From: an uncultured Clostridia bacterium
GTDB lineage: Bacteria > Bacillota > Clostridia > Christensenellales > Borkfalkiaceae
Direction: 5' to 3'
Assembly (NCBI GenBank): GCA_934273135.1
Contig: CAKQSU010000005.1
Location: 1-17,397, forward strand
DNA length: 17,397 nucleotides
Notes under the pieces: generated by a model
Seen by the model: the letters and a program-made list of their open reading frames with translations, nothing else
What the model was told of the DNA's origin: nothing
Database searches by the model: none
In this document: positions 1 through 7,422 of the stretch, piece by piece
How positions within the stretch are numbered: position 1 is the first letter of the stretch
How the letters are laid out: each line of letters starts with the position of its first letter
Made by a program: the position numbers and the translations under genes

Positions 1-807
1 GGGCATCATCGTCTGCACCTGTCCGCCGTACAAAATTCCCATTAAGATTGTTTCGATAACGTCGTCGAAGTGGTGACCTAACGCGATTTTGTTGCAACCG
101 AGCTTTTTCGCCTCCGCATAAAGGTTTCCTCGGCGCATGCGCGCGCAGATATAGCAAGGCGATTTTTCGATATTGAAAACGTTCTCGAAAATGTCCGTTT
201 CAAACACCGTAATCGGAATGCCCAAAAGCTTGGCGTTGCGCTCGATAACTTCACGGTTAGCCGCGCTGTACCCGGGGTCCATTACGAGGAAAACCAGCTC
301 GAACGGGAATTTGTTGTGCTTTTTCAGCTGTTGAAAAAGCTTAGCCATCAAAAAGCTATCCTTTCCGCCCGACACGCACACCGCGATTTTGTCGCCCTCT
401 TCCACGAGCTTGTACGTAACCACCGCTTTTGCGAACTTGGAAAACAACTGACGGTGAAACTTTTTTTCAAGGCTCTTTTCCGCCTTTTCTTTGACGTTTT
501 CGCCCGCTTCGTCGTAAATGTGCTTTCTAAGCCACGCCATATACCCGCCTTTTAAGTCATACGCTTCCACGCCCGTATCAATGAGCGCGTCCGCGGCGGC
601 GGGGCTTATTATTCCGCTTATGCAGTAAAGAATTATCTTCTTTTTCACGCCGAAATTTTTTACGCTTTCAACGAGCCGCTCTTTGGGAATATTGATTGCG
701 CCCGGGATATGCCCGTAAGAAAACGCCGTTTCGTCGCGAATGTCGATTAAAACGTAATCGTCGCGCGGAATGCTTTTTAATTGTTCAAGGTCTATACTTT
801 TTTCCAT
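1..807 (-). CDS. Rhodanese-TtcA family fusion protein (tRNA thiolation type), 3' end cut by window
   Basis: Likely an ATP-dependent sulfur transferase of the TtcA / PP-loop ATPase family, which thiolates cytidine 32 of tRNA in characterised members. The visible 269 residues open with a rhodanese domain (about 1-95). Its active loop is CISGIIS with catalytic Cys62, followed by the usual KGGYMAWL ending. The PP-loop ATPase has SGGKDS at 146-151, a CYIC Cys pair at 218/221 followed by ARMRRG, and GHHFDDVIET at 244-253. TtcA uses such a Cys pair to hold a 4Fe-4S cluster. The N-terminal rhodanese probably supplies persulfide sulfur in cis. The ATG at 807 is preceded in frame by a stop. There is no Shine-Dalgarno at normal distance; an AAGGGA lies about 20 bases upstream. 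The gene follows two terminators and is unlikely to belong to the glycan locus. The family call is firm, the exact tRNA substrate is not. Confidence 0.9.
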   Translation of the reverse strand, partial: MEKSIDLEQLKSIPRDDYVLIDIRDETAFSYGHIPGAINIPKERLVESVKNFGVKKKIILYCISGIISPAAADALIDTGVEAYDLKGGYMAWLRKHIYDEAGENVKEKAEKSLEKKFHRQLFSKFAKAVVTYKLVEEGDKIAVCVSGGKDSFLMAKLFQQLKKHNKFPFELVFLVMDPGYSAANREVIERNAKLLGIPITVFETDIFENVFNIEKSPCYICARMRRGNLYAEAKKLGCNKIALGHHFDDVIETILMGILYGGQVQTMMP

Positions 808-815
808 ACGTCGAT

Positions 816-844
816 ATTTTAGCAGATTTCCCTTAAAAACTCAA
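816..844 (-). promoter_or_regulatory. Predicted promoter of the rhodanese-TtcA gene, possibly giving a leaderless mRNA
   Basis: On the minus strand TTGAGT (844-839) and TAAAAT (821-816) are separated by exactly 17 bases, and TGC precedes the -10 as in extended -10 promoters. Only 8 bases separate the -10 from the ATG at 807, so transcription should start at or within a base or two of the start codon. This agrees with the lack of a properly spaced ribosome binding site. Prediction only. Confidence 0.5.
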
Positions 845-880
845 CTTATTTGCGTGCCTAAGCCAAATCGTTTCATATAT

Positions 881-925
881 AATGAAAGAAAGCCCCGTTA
901 GTAAGGATTTTATATATGACGGGGC
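881..925 (-). terminator. Second terminator-like hairpin after the glycan operon
   Basis: GCCCCGT (892-898) pairs with ACGGGGC (919-925) around a 20-base AT-rich loop. On the minus strand the stem is followed by TTTCTTTCATT, a moderate U-tract. It lies just beyond a stronger hairpin and probably acts as a backup terminator before the TtcA-type gene. Confidence 0.55.
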
Positions 926-929
926 AAAG

Positions 930-964
930 AATTTGCGGGCGGCTTTCTCAGCCGCCCGCAAATT
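930..964 (-). terminator. Intrinsic terminator, possibly bidirectional, ending the second glycan operon
   Basis: A perfect 15-bp stem (930-944 with 950-964, core GCGGGCGGCT) closes on a 5-base loop, 27 bases after the stop codon of the secreted protein that ends at 991. AT-rich flanks give short U-tracts in both orientations. No plus-strand gene reaches it, so its use is probably for the minus-strand operon. Confidence 0.75.
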
Positions 965-990
965 TTAAATATTAAGATAAGGAGAGTTTT

Positions 991-3702
991 TTATGCCTTA
1001 ATAAGTAACGTGAACGAAGCCGATTCGCCGCTTACGGGGTCGGTCACGGTTACGAGTTGCTGTTCGCCTACCTTGTTGTAATCGACTTTGCCTTCAAGCA
1101 TAGTATCGAGTACGGCAACGTCGTTACCCGAAGAAGTTCTGAGATAAAGGCGCGTGTATTTTACGGGGTGAAGCGGATTAAGCTCTATTATATCGGTGAG
1201 TTTAACGCCGTTATTGATAGTCAATACCTTGCCGTAAAGGTTCTCGATATTGCTTCCGCGAACGCTGTATATAGCCGTGGCGGGGTTAATGCTCGTCATC
1301 GTGCTATCGCAATAAGTTACTTCAAAGTAGTCTATCCTTGCGTTTACTCCGTTCGGTATATAAATACGAATTTCGTTTTCACCTTTTTCAAGCTCAAATC
1401 TCCCGAGTTCTACAAGCTGCCACCAATAAGTGGTGCGCGAAGCACTGAAGCCTTGTTCATCGTCCGCAAAGGCATAATATTCGGCAAGTCTGTTTCCGCC
1501 TTTGAGCGGGGGTCCTTTCGGGTTTTTCGTAAACACGTAGCCGTTGCTATCCGCTTGTCCGTTAATGTTTATACTGAATTTTTCGTCAACGTAAACGTTC
1601 CATTCGCCTTGCGCGCGGGCTTTTAGCGTATACTTGCCGCTTGCGGGAACGCTTACTTTGAATTTGAAGAACGCCGCGTTTGCGGAACCGAGGTCTTTTA
1701 GCGCGCCGCTTCCGCTTGCGCCGTTGTGTATCGGACTGGTGCTGTCAAGAACTTTTTGCGTCGTGCCGCCCGAAGTAACGGTCTTATAGTAGTCTGCGCT
1801 TACCTTACTTTGCACTTTGTCGTACTTTACGGTCGTTTCGTTGCCGTTTTCAAACGTGTAAGCGCAATCTTCGGCTTCGATAATCGCTTCGTAAACGTAG
1901 AAATAAGCTTCCACGGAATACGCGCCGTAAGTCACGGTCGCTTTCTGCTCGCCTATAACGTTATAATCAAGCCCGCTAATCATGCTTTCCGTCACGGGAA
2001 CTTTTGTAGTCTGAACCTTACCCATATATTCCATTTCGGGAACAATCAAGTAAAGCCCCGTGATTTCCTTGGGATAACCGTCTTTATATTTGTAAAGCTC
2101 TTTGAGTGCTACGCCATTTTTGAGCATGAACGGCGTTTCCGCGCTTTCGCCGATAGCGGTATGCGCTCCAAGGCTTTCGGCAAACGCTTTTCTCGTATTG
2201 ACGAGCGTTACTTTTTCTTCCGCCGTCGTGAAACCTTTCACGTAGAAGTAATCGATATTAGGAATCGTGGTTGCTTTTGCGGCTTTTATGTAAATTACGT
2301 TTTCACCCTCTTTAAGTTTTACCGCGCCGATACTTGCGTCCGTCCAATAATAAGCGTTGCACCAAGTATGCCTTGTGTACCCGTCTACCCACTGAGAAGC
2401 GGGCAAGCAATAGTCATTCGTTTCCGAAACGGCGTAATCGGAATCGACAACGCCGTCCGCGCCGTCTTTTACCGCAACGGAATATATTCCGTTAAGCGAT
2501 AAAAACTCTTGATGTTGCATAACGCCGCGCAAATCGTATTCGCCGGCTTTTGCTACGGTAACGTTTAACGTAGCTAACCATGCCGTATTGTTGCTTAAAG
2601 CCTGAACGTATTGATTTTCCGCGCCGTTAGCAATGCCCGTATTATCGTGTTTGATAATGTTACCGGTCGAATCCGTATACTCCCAAATGCCGAAATTGCT
2701 CTTTTTCTTAGTGGTGTCGTTCTCAACGGTTATCACGCTTTCCGCCTGGAAGTGTTCGGAAACAAAGTCGATATCTTCGAGAACGGAAGCGTATTTTACG
2801 ACAGACTTTCCGTAAACGTAAGCCGCTTTGACGATTTCCGCATTGTTTTCTTTTGCGAGCGCGGCAAGAGAAGAAGTGTAGGAGCCGAGCGAAGTCGTTC
2901 CGTCTTCGTCGAAAATTTCAAACTTATAATCTCTATCGATATCCAATATATTGTAGTTCGAATAAGTGAGAGTGTAAACGTTCGCCGTTTCGGTTGCGGT
3001 GAGAGTTGCAACTTTGCCGTCGATTTTAGCAACGAGCGTAGGCTTATAGGTTTCAGCGGGGATATAAACCTTAACGGCGGGGCGCAAGTTGTAATCGAAC
3101 GTAATGCCCGCGTTCCATTTCAAATTGCCTTGTATAGTAGAAGTTGCGGTTTCGTCCGCTACGAAAGTCGTTCCGCCCGTTACTTCGCCGATATCATCCG
3201 TCATATTAAGATATTTTTCTGCGGCTTTGCCGTAGTTCAAAATGTCGGCGGACAAAGTCGTCAACTTTTTGTAAGCGTTCGCGTTTATGCCGAGGGCTTT
3301 TGCCGAAGAGCTAAGATAAGTATCTAAAATTCCTTTCACGGAAACATTCGCCGTTGCAACTTCCGTTTCGCCGCTATAAACGGTGACGGCTACTTCTTTT
3401 GCCATATACTGCGCGCTTAAACCGCGATAAAAGAATTTGTAAGTATCCGTTTCGCCTTGCTTTTCGCCGACAACAGTGTCGGAATAATCGCCTTTTTCGC
3501 CATTCCAAGCGAAAGTAGCGGTAACGGTCGCCGCATTAGGAACATCCGCCGATATAACGAGCGAGATATCCTGCCCTACGTTTACGTTGGCGTAAAGCTT
3601 AGTTTCCGCCGAAGCTTTTGTCAATGTGGTTATGCCCGTAATGCCGAATGCGAGAGTAAAAGCCAAAAGGGCGGTCAATAAATAATTTTTAATGTTTTTC
3701 AT
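991..3702 (-). CDS. Large secreted multi-domain protein with CBM6/35-like and Ig-like modules (903 aa)
   Basis: Probable extracellular glycan-binding protein; no catalytic domain recognised. Residues 1-32 form a Sec signal peptide with a likely cut after TKASA. Then come an unnamed N-terminal module (33-310) with two helices of YGxxxxKY type (LNYGKAAEKYLN about 155-166; AYVYGKSVVKYA about 294-305), a first CBM-like beta-domain (about 315-492, ending NIDYFYVKGF), an Ig-like domain (about 495-605), a CBM6/35-like domain opening IEAEDCAY (607) and closing ARIDYFEV (about 788-795), and a C-terminal Ig-like domain (802-903). The N-module recurs in the protein at 15249-17397, and the last two domains recur in the lipoprotein at 7423-9078. 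The ATG at 3702 is chosen over an upstream GTG because AAGGAG sits 7 bases before it and the signal peptide starts there. The stop codon of the preceding peptide gene overlaps that AAGGAG. No sortase motif or anchor is visible, so it is released or held by its binding domains. Confidence 0.85.
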   Translation of the reverse strand: MKNIKNYLLTALLAFTLAFGITGITTLTKASAETKLYANVNVGQDISLVISADVPNAATVTATFAWNGEKGDYSDTVVGEKQGETDTYKFFYRGLSAQYMAKEVAVTVYSGETEVATANVSVKGILDTYLSSSAKALGINANAYKKLTTLSADILNYGKAAEKYLNMTDDIGEVTGGTTFVADETATSTIQGNLKWNAGITFDYNLRPAVKVYIPAETYKPTLVAKIDGKVATLTATETANVYTLTYSNYNILDIDRDYKFEIFDEDGTTSLGSYTSSLAALAKENNAEIVKAAYVYGKSVVKYASVLEDIDFVSEHFQAESVITVENDTTKKKSNFGIWEYTDSTGNIIKHDNTGIANGAENQYVQALSNNTAWLATLNVTVAKAGEYDLRGVMQHQEFLSLNGIYSVAVKDGADGVVDSDYAVSETNDYCLPASQWVDGYTRHTWCNAYYWTDASIGAVKLKEGENVIYIKAAKATTIPNIDYFYVKGFTTAEEKVTLVNTRKAFAESLGAHTAIGESAETPFMLKNGVALKELYKYKDGYPKEITGLYLIVPEMEYMGKVQTTKVPVTESMISGLDYNVIGEQKATVTYGAYSVEAYFYVYEAIIEAEDCAYTFENGNETTVKYDKVQSKVSADYYKTVTSGGTTQKVLDSTSPIHNGASGSGALKDLGSANAAFFKFKVSVPASGKYTLKARAQGEWNVYVDEKFSININGQADSNGYVFTKNPKGPPLKGGNRLAEYYAFADDEQGFSASRTTYWWQLVELGRFELEKGENEIRIYIPNGVNARIDYFEVTYCDSTMTSINPATAIYSVRGSNIENLYGKVLTINNGVKLTDIIELNPLHPVKYTRLYLRTSSGNDVAVLDTMLEGKVDYNKVGEQQLVTVTDPVSGESASFTLLIKA

Positions 3703-3713
3703 AAGATTTCTCC

Positions 3714-3860
3714 TTAATTCCACCAAGGTTCATCATCGCCGTTCGTCCACCAGCTGAAGCCCTCTTTTGCGTTGTTCCCGGACGAAGTTATTACGTCGAG
3801 TTGTTCGTCGAAGTTGACTTTTTCAACTTCGCACGGAGTGAAAGTTAACTTTTGTTTCAT
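3714..3860 (-). CDS. 48-residue Trp-rich acidic peptide of unknown function
   Basis: A short reading frame with a good Shine-Dalgarno (AGGAG, 9 bases before the ATG at 3860), ending 11 bases before the next gene. Its TAA stop overlaps the AAGGAG of the secreted protein downstream, so the two are probably translationally coupled. The peptide starts MKQKLTFTPCEVEKV, has a central LDVITSSGNN, and ends KEGFSWWTNGDDEPWWN with four tryptophans in the last 13 residues. There is no signal peptide or membrane helix and a single Cys (position 10). The central DVITxSG pattern resembles small uncharacterised proteins I recall from gut Clostridia (memory, not a search). It could be a leader-plus-core peptide, a small cytosolic partner or a translation-coupling ORF. 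No maturase or exporter is seen nearby. Coding status is likely, function unknown. Confidence 0.65.
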   Translation of the reverse strand: MKQKLTFTPCEVEKVNFDEQLDVITSSGNNAKEGFSWWTNGDDEPWWN

Positions 3861-3901
3861 GGGGTATCTCTCCTATAAAAATATTTCAATTAACGGCGAC
3901 C

Positions 3902-3948
3902 GACCTATGAGCATAAGCCCATAGGTCCCTCTTTTATCGATAAAAGAG
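3902..3948 (-). other. Two tandem hairpins in the GH3-peptide intergenic gap
   Basis: GACCTATG (3902-3909) pairs perfectly with CATAGGTC (3920-3927). Next to it, 3929-3948 is a perfect 20-bp palindrome (CTCTTTTATC and its complement). Both lie just after the GH3 stop at 3953 and before the small peptide gene. Neither is followed by a U-tract, so they look like mRNA-stabilising or processing hairpins, or a partial attenuator, that could set different expression for GH3 and the downstream genes. The palindrome could instead bind a dimeric protein. Confidence 0.5.
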
Positions 3949-3952
3949 ATTA

Positions 3953-6900
3953 TCAACCGATTAAGAGCATTGCGGCGCGATAAGTTTTTAAAGAAACTAT
4001 CTTTATTTTCGCGATAGCGCAACTGCCTTGATAGAAGTAAACGGCGGTTTTTCCGTCCTCTACGGCGATTTGCAACTTTTTGTCGCCGTTTGCGGCAATC
4101 GTTACTTCGCCGTTTTCTTCCGTTGCGGCAGAACCTTGAATAACGCTCAAAGCCTGATATTTTACGCCGTTAAAGTAGTTTTTGTCAAGTTCGCTTGCAA
4201 ACCCTTTTGACGAAGTATCGAGTGGTTTTTGCGGCGCGCTCATCGGCGTTAAGGGTATCTTTCTATCCTCTTTCTCTTTGACGGGTTCAACGGTAACTTG
4301 CGCTACGGGCTTAGCATCGGTAGCCTCGGTTGCCGCAACCGTCGCCGAAGCGGTAGCCGTTTGAGCGGGCTTTTTGCCGAATATCGCGCTTACGAGTTCT
4401 ACCGTTTCGCTTCTGCCCTTTCTGGAAAGGAAACTGAAAAATACTATTATGCCTACCGCCGCAAAAATCAAAACGTTGAGCGCGATAAGCGACGGAATCC
4501 ACCAGTTAAACGCGGGGATTGTCGTAAAAGTCGTCACCGAGAAGTTCGGGTCGTAGTTTTTTGTTCTATAATAGGTATTGCAGAACGAATACAAGCTGTT
4601 TTTGACCGAACGCACCGCAAGAGCCATATCCACGGCGTTAGTTTCGTCAAGTTCGCTTCTATTTGCGATAGAGCCTTGGAAGCGTAAATCGTTACCGGCA
4701 CGGATAAGGCTTGCAGTCGTTTTTCCGTCGGAAGTTTTTACGTCGTAGTCGGTGATGACAGAGCCTTTAAAGCCCCATTCGTTGCGCAAAATTTCGGTGT
4801 TGAGCGCATAGGACGTTGCGCACATTACGCCGCCTATATTGTTAAAAGAAGTCATCAGATAGTTTGCTCCCGCTTCTTTTACAGCCCATTCGAAAGTTTT
4901 CAAATAGTTTTCTCTCAAATTTTGCTCGGTTATCCAGGAGTTATAATGACGAGGATTGATGCCGGGGGTAGAGATGACGAAGTGCTTGATAGAAACCTGT
5001 ATGCCATGAGTCGTCATGCCGTAAACTTCTTTTGCGCCGAGCTTGCCGACAAGCACTCCGTCTTCGCCGAATTGTTCGAAGTTTCTGCCGTTATACGGAT
5101 GGCGGTGAGTGTCTATTGCCGGGGCGTACATACCGATTGTCGGGGTTTTTGAAACTTCGGAACCCATTGCCGCGCCCATCTGGCGAACTAAGTCTTTGTT
5201 CCACGTCATGCCCGCAAGAGCTTCGCACGGGAAAGCCGAAACGTCGGCTAACTGGTCGAAAGAAAGGGTCGAGTTGTTAAGCCCCGCGGGTCCGTCGAAC
5301 ACCCTGTCTTTAGGTTTGCCTATGCTTTCCGCTTCGAAAGTTCCGCAAGAACAGCGCGTAACTATATCTTTTACTTCGAGCGGAGAAATCTGGCTCAAAA
5401 GCTGATTCCACTTAGGCGAATCGTAATCTTTGCCGAGTTCGAGAATGAGTTCTTCGTTCATCTTTATGGTTTTGCCCTTGCCGCTCAAATCGTTTGCGGT
5501 AGCGGGCGTTCCGTCTTCGAGAGTGTAAAGGAAGAGTTTACGCTCGGCGTTGAATGTGGGCATTTCAAGGTCTTTATAGACGACGGAATCGTCTAAATAC
5601 GCTTTTATGCCGTTTTTGGTTACGTCGTAACCTTTGGTTCTTCTCGTGAAGCCTGTTTTTGCAAAAGTTCCTTCAAAATCCGCGCGCGAAAGATACGTTA
5701 TATTTTCGTCCGTATCGTTGCTGCCGTCAGTCGGCACGCCCGCTTCCGCGGTTTCGCCCGTAAAGCGGTTTTCGACCTTGTAGCCCGTTACGGGGTCGGT
5801 TTCGTATCTAAGTCCGCTTGCGCCTATCTTGAATGTGAAGTTCGCGTTTTCGCAAGCGTTAACTTCATGCGCGTTGCTCCTAAGCGAAAGCGTATAATCG
5901 CCGCCGTCAAGCTCATAGCCTTTGAACCCGTTGCCGTTCTTGTCGTAGCAATCGTAAGAAGCTATATCATAAAGGTTAAATTCAAGCGTAAGCGTTTCGC
6001 TGTTCGGCTTGTCTTTGCCGTCCGCTTCCGAAGCGGGGTAAAGCGTTTGCGTTTTTGCAAAATCGGTCAAAGCAACGTACGGCTTCTCTATTCCGCCCTT
6101 AGTGTAAGGCGCGGTAGTATACAATTGAACTACTTCCTTACCGGCTACGCTTCCCATGTTCTTTACTTCGACAGCTACCCTTACGGTAGCGTTTTTGTCT
6201 GTTATCGTATCGTCTTTTTTAAGCGTTGAAAAGGCTTCTTCGCCCGATTTTTTTATAGATACGTCTTTAACGGTCCATTCGAAGCTCGTGTAAGTTAAGC
6301 CGAAGCCGAACGGATATAAAACTACTTTGTCGTACGTAGTGCCTTTCGCCGTAAAATACCCTTCTTTATCCGCTGTTTCGTACCATTTATAACCGATATA
6401 GATATCTTCGGTATAAGCGATTTGCTTTACGCTGTTTTTGATGGAATATACAGCGTCAAACGCGTAGGGCGCGTTTTCAAGCGTGGAGTAAGCAAACGTA
6501 TCCGTTGTTTTTCCGCTCGGGGTTACTTCGCCTTTCAAAATCTTGCCGATAGCGTTCGCGCCCGTCTGCCCGGTGTACGGAACGTACATAACCGCGTCCA
6601 CGCCGTCAAGCTCTTCTAAAAGCCCTAACTCCATTACGTTGCCTGCGTTTACTACGACTATAACGTTTTCAAAGTTTTCCGCGCACCACTTAATCATGGC
6701 TTCTTCCCTTAAAGAAAGTTGACAAAAGTTTCTGCCGTCGGCATCGCTGTCGATATACTGAACTTTCCAAGGCGAATCGTGCCACTGCGTGCTTGTGTCC
6801 GCAAGGTTTTGGTCGTCGCCTCTGTTTTCGCCCGTAAAGCGGGAAACGGTAACTATAGCCGTATCGGAATAATACTTTGCGTAATCGAGATATTTTTTCG

Positions 6901-7402
6901 AAGATTCGCTTCCCCACCAGCTAACGTCGGGGTTTTGTTGGTTTGACCCGAAAAACGCATACAAGTTCTCGTTTACGGAAAAGCCCGTGTTTTCAAGTGC
7001 TTTTTTCAAGAAAACCGCGTTTTCCTTTTCGAGCGTAACGGAACCGGAGCCGCCGCCGAAAACGTAAAAACCGTTTATATCGGAATCGGTAGACCCTACG
7101 CCGAAAAGGTTTACGGCGAATTTGTCTTCTTCGTCAAGATTGTTTTCATAATCTAACGGAAGAGTGCCGTTGTTCTTTAAAAGCGTTATGCCCTCTTCCG
7201 CAACCCTTTGTATAACCTTATCGGACTCGGCAAGAGCTTCCGTAGACTGTTCGCTGTTAGCTACAATCTTATCGGGGCAAAGGTGAGAAGTTATTTCGTT
7301 TTCGTGCGCGTAACACACGACGTCGCCGACAATGATTGCGACAACGAGGACAAGCGAACCTGCTATCGCGATTATTTTTTTGATTAACTTTTTTATATCC
7401 AT
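3953..7402 (-). CDS. Membrane-tethered, circularly permuted GH3 glycosidase with extra C-terminal tail (1149 aa)
   Basis: A retaining exo-beta-glycosidase of family GH3 (beta-glucosidase or beta-xylosidase type; substrate not predictable). Domain order is inverted. An uncleaved N-terminal helix (about 11-30) precedes the GH3 C-domain (about 60-370, GGGSG at 117-121, candidate acid/base Glu192 in SRFTGEN), an Fn3-like domain (about 375-530), then the TIM-barrel domain (about 650-930) with DGPAG (703), GRNFEQFGEDG (772-782), Lys806-His807 and nucleophile Asp885 in GSVITDYD. A second helix follows FNWWIP (966-992). Permuted GH3s are known from Butyrivibrio and Ruminococcus. With both helices spanning, the enzyme faces outside and a 157-residue tail lies inside: an Ala/Thr/Pro-rich linker, then a beta-rich stretch (about 1075-1149). 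The paralog at 12274-15234 lacks this tail. The start lies 20 bp after the lipoprotein stop, with a weak AAGGAA about 12 bases upstream. The KHF region lacks the Asn-Asp-Gln-Glu run of typical relatives. Confidence 0.9.
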   Translation of the reverse strand: MDIKKLIKKIIAIAGSLVLVVAIIVGDVVCYAHENEITSHLCPDKIVANSEQSTEALAESDKVIQRVAEEGITLLKNNGTLPLDYENNLDEEDKFAVNLFGVGSTDSDINGFYVFGGGSGSVTLEKENAVFLKKALENTGFSVNENLYAFFGSNQQNPDVSWWGSESSKKYLDYAKYYSDTAIVTVSRFTGENRGDDQNLADTSTQWHDSPWKVQYIDSDADGRNFCQLSLREEAMIKWCAENFENVIVVVNAGNVMELGLLEELDGVDAVMYVPYTGQTGANAIGKILKGEVTPSGKTTDTFAYSTLENAPYAFDAVYSIKNSVKQIAYTEDIYIGYKWYETADKEGYFTAKGTTYDKVVLYPFGFGLTYTSFEWTVKDVSIKKSGEEAFSTLKKDDTITDKNATVRVAVEVKNMGSVAGKEVVQLYTTAPYTKGGIEKPYVALTDFAKTQTLYPASEADGKDKPNSETLTLEFNLYDIASYDCYDKNGNGFKGYELDGGDYTLSLRSNAHEVNACENANFTFKIGASGLRYETDPVTGYKVENRFTGETAEAGVPTDGSNDTDENITYLSRADFEGTFAKTGFTRRTKGYDVTKNGIKAYLDDSVVYKDLEMPTFNAERKLFLYTLEDGTPATANDLSGKGKTIKMNEELILELGKDYDSPKWNQLLSQISPLEVKDIVTRCSCGTFEAESIGKPKDRVFDGPAGLNNSTLSFDQLADVSAFPCEALAGMTWNKDLVRQMGAAMGSEVSKTPTIGMYAPAIDTHRHPYNGRNFEQFGEDGVLVGKLGAKEVYGMTTHGIQVSIKHFVISTPGINPRHYNSWITEQNLRENYLKTFEWAVKEAGANYLMTSFNNIGGVMCATSYALNTEILRNEWGFKGSVITDYDVKTSDGKTTASLIRAGNDLRFQGSIANRSELDETNAVDMALAVRSVKNSLYSFCNTYYRTKNYDPNFSVTTFTTIPAFNWWIPSLIALNVLIFAAVGIIVFFSFLSRKGRSETVELVSAIFGKKPAQTATASATVAATEATDAKPVAQVTVEPVKEKEDRKIPLTPMSAPQKPLDTSSKGFASELDKNYFNGVKYQALSVIQGSAATEENGEVTIAANGDKKLQIAVEDGKTAVYFYQGSCAIAKIKIVSLKTYRAAMLLIG

Positions 7403-7422
7403 AAGTATTCAGAGTTCCTTAT

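Noticed and set aside
1057..3681. Long plus-strand reading frames opposite the secreted protein (1057-1626, 1726-2502, 2611-3327, 3457-3681)
   Set aside because: They are antisense to a gene with signal peptide and clear domains, show no recognisable domain and lack ribosome sites; they arise from codon bias in the opposite frame.
3714..3860. The small peptide as a classical AgrD autoinducer
   Set aside because: No AgrB processing protease in the window, no amphipathic N-terminal helix and no central Cys or Ser thiolactone arrangement; kept only as an unknown peptide.
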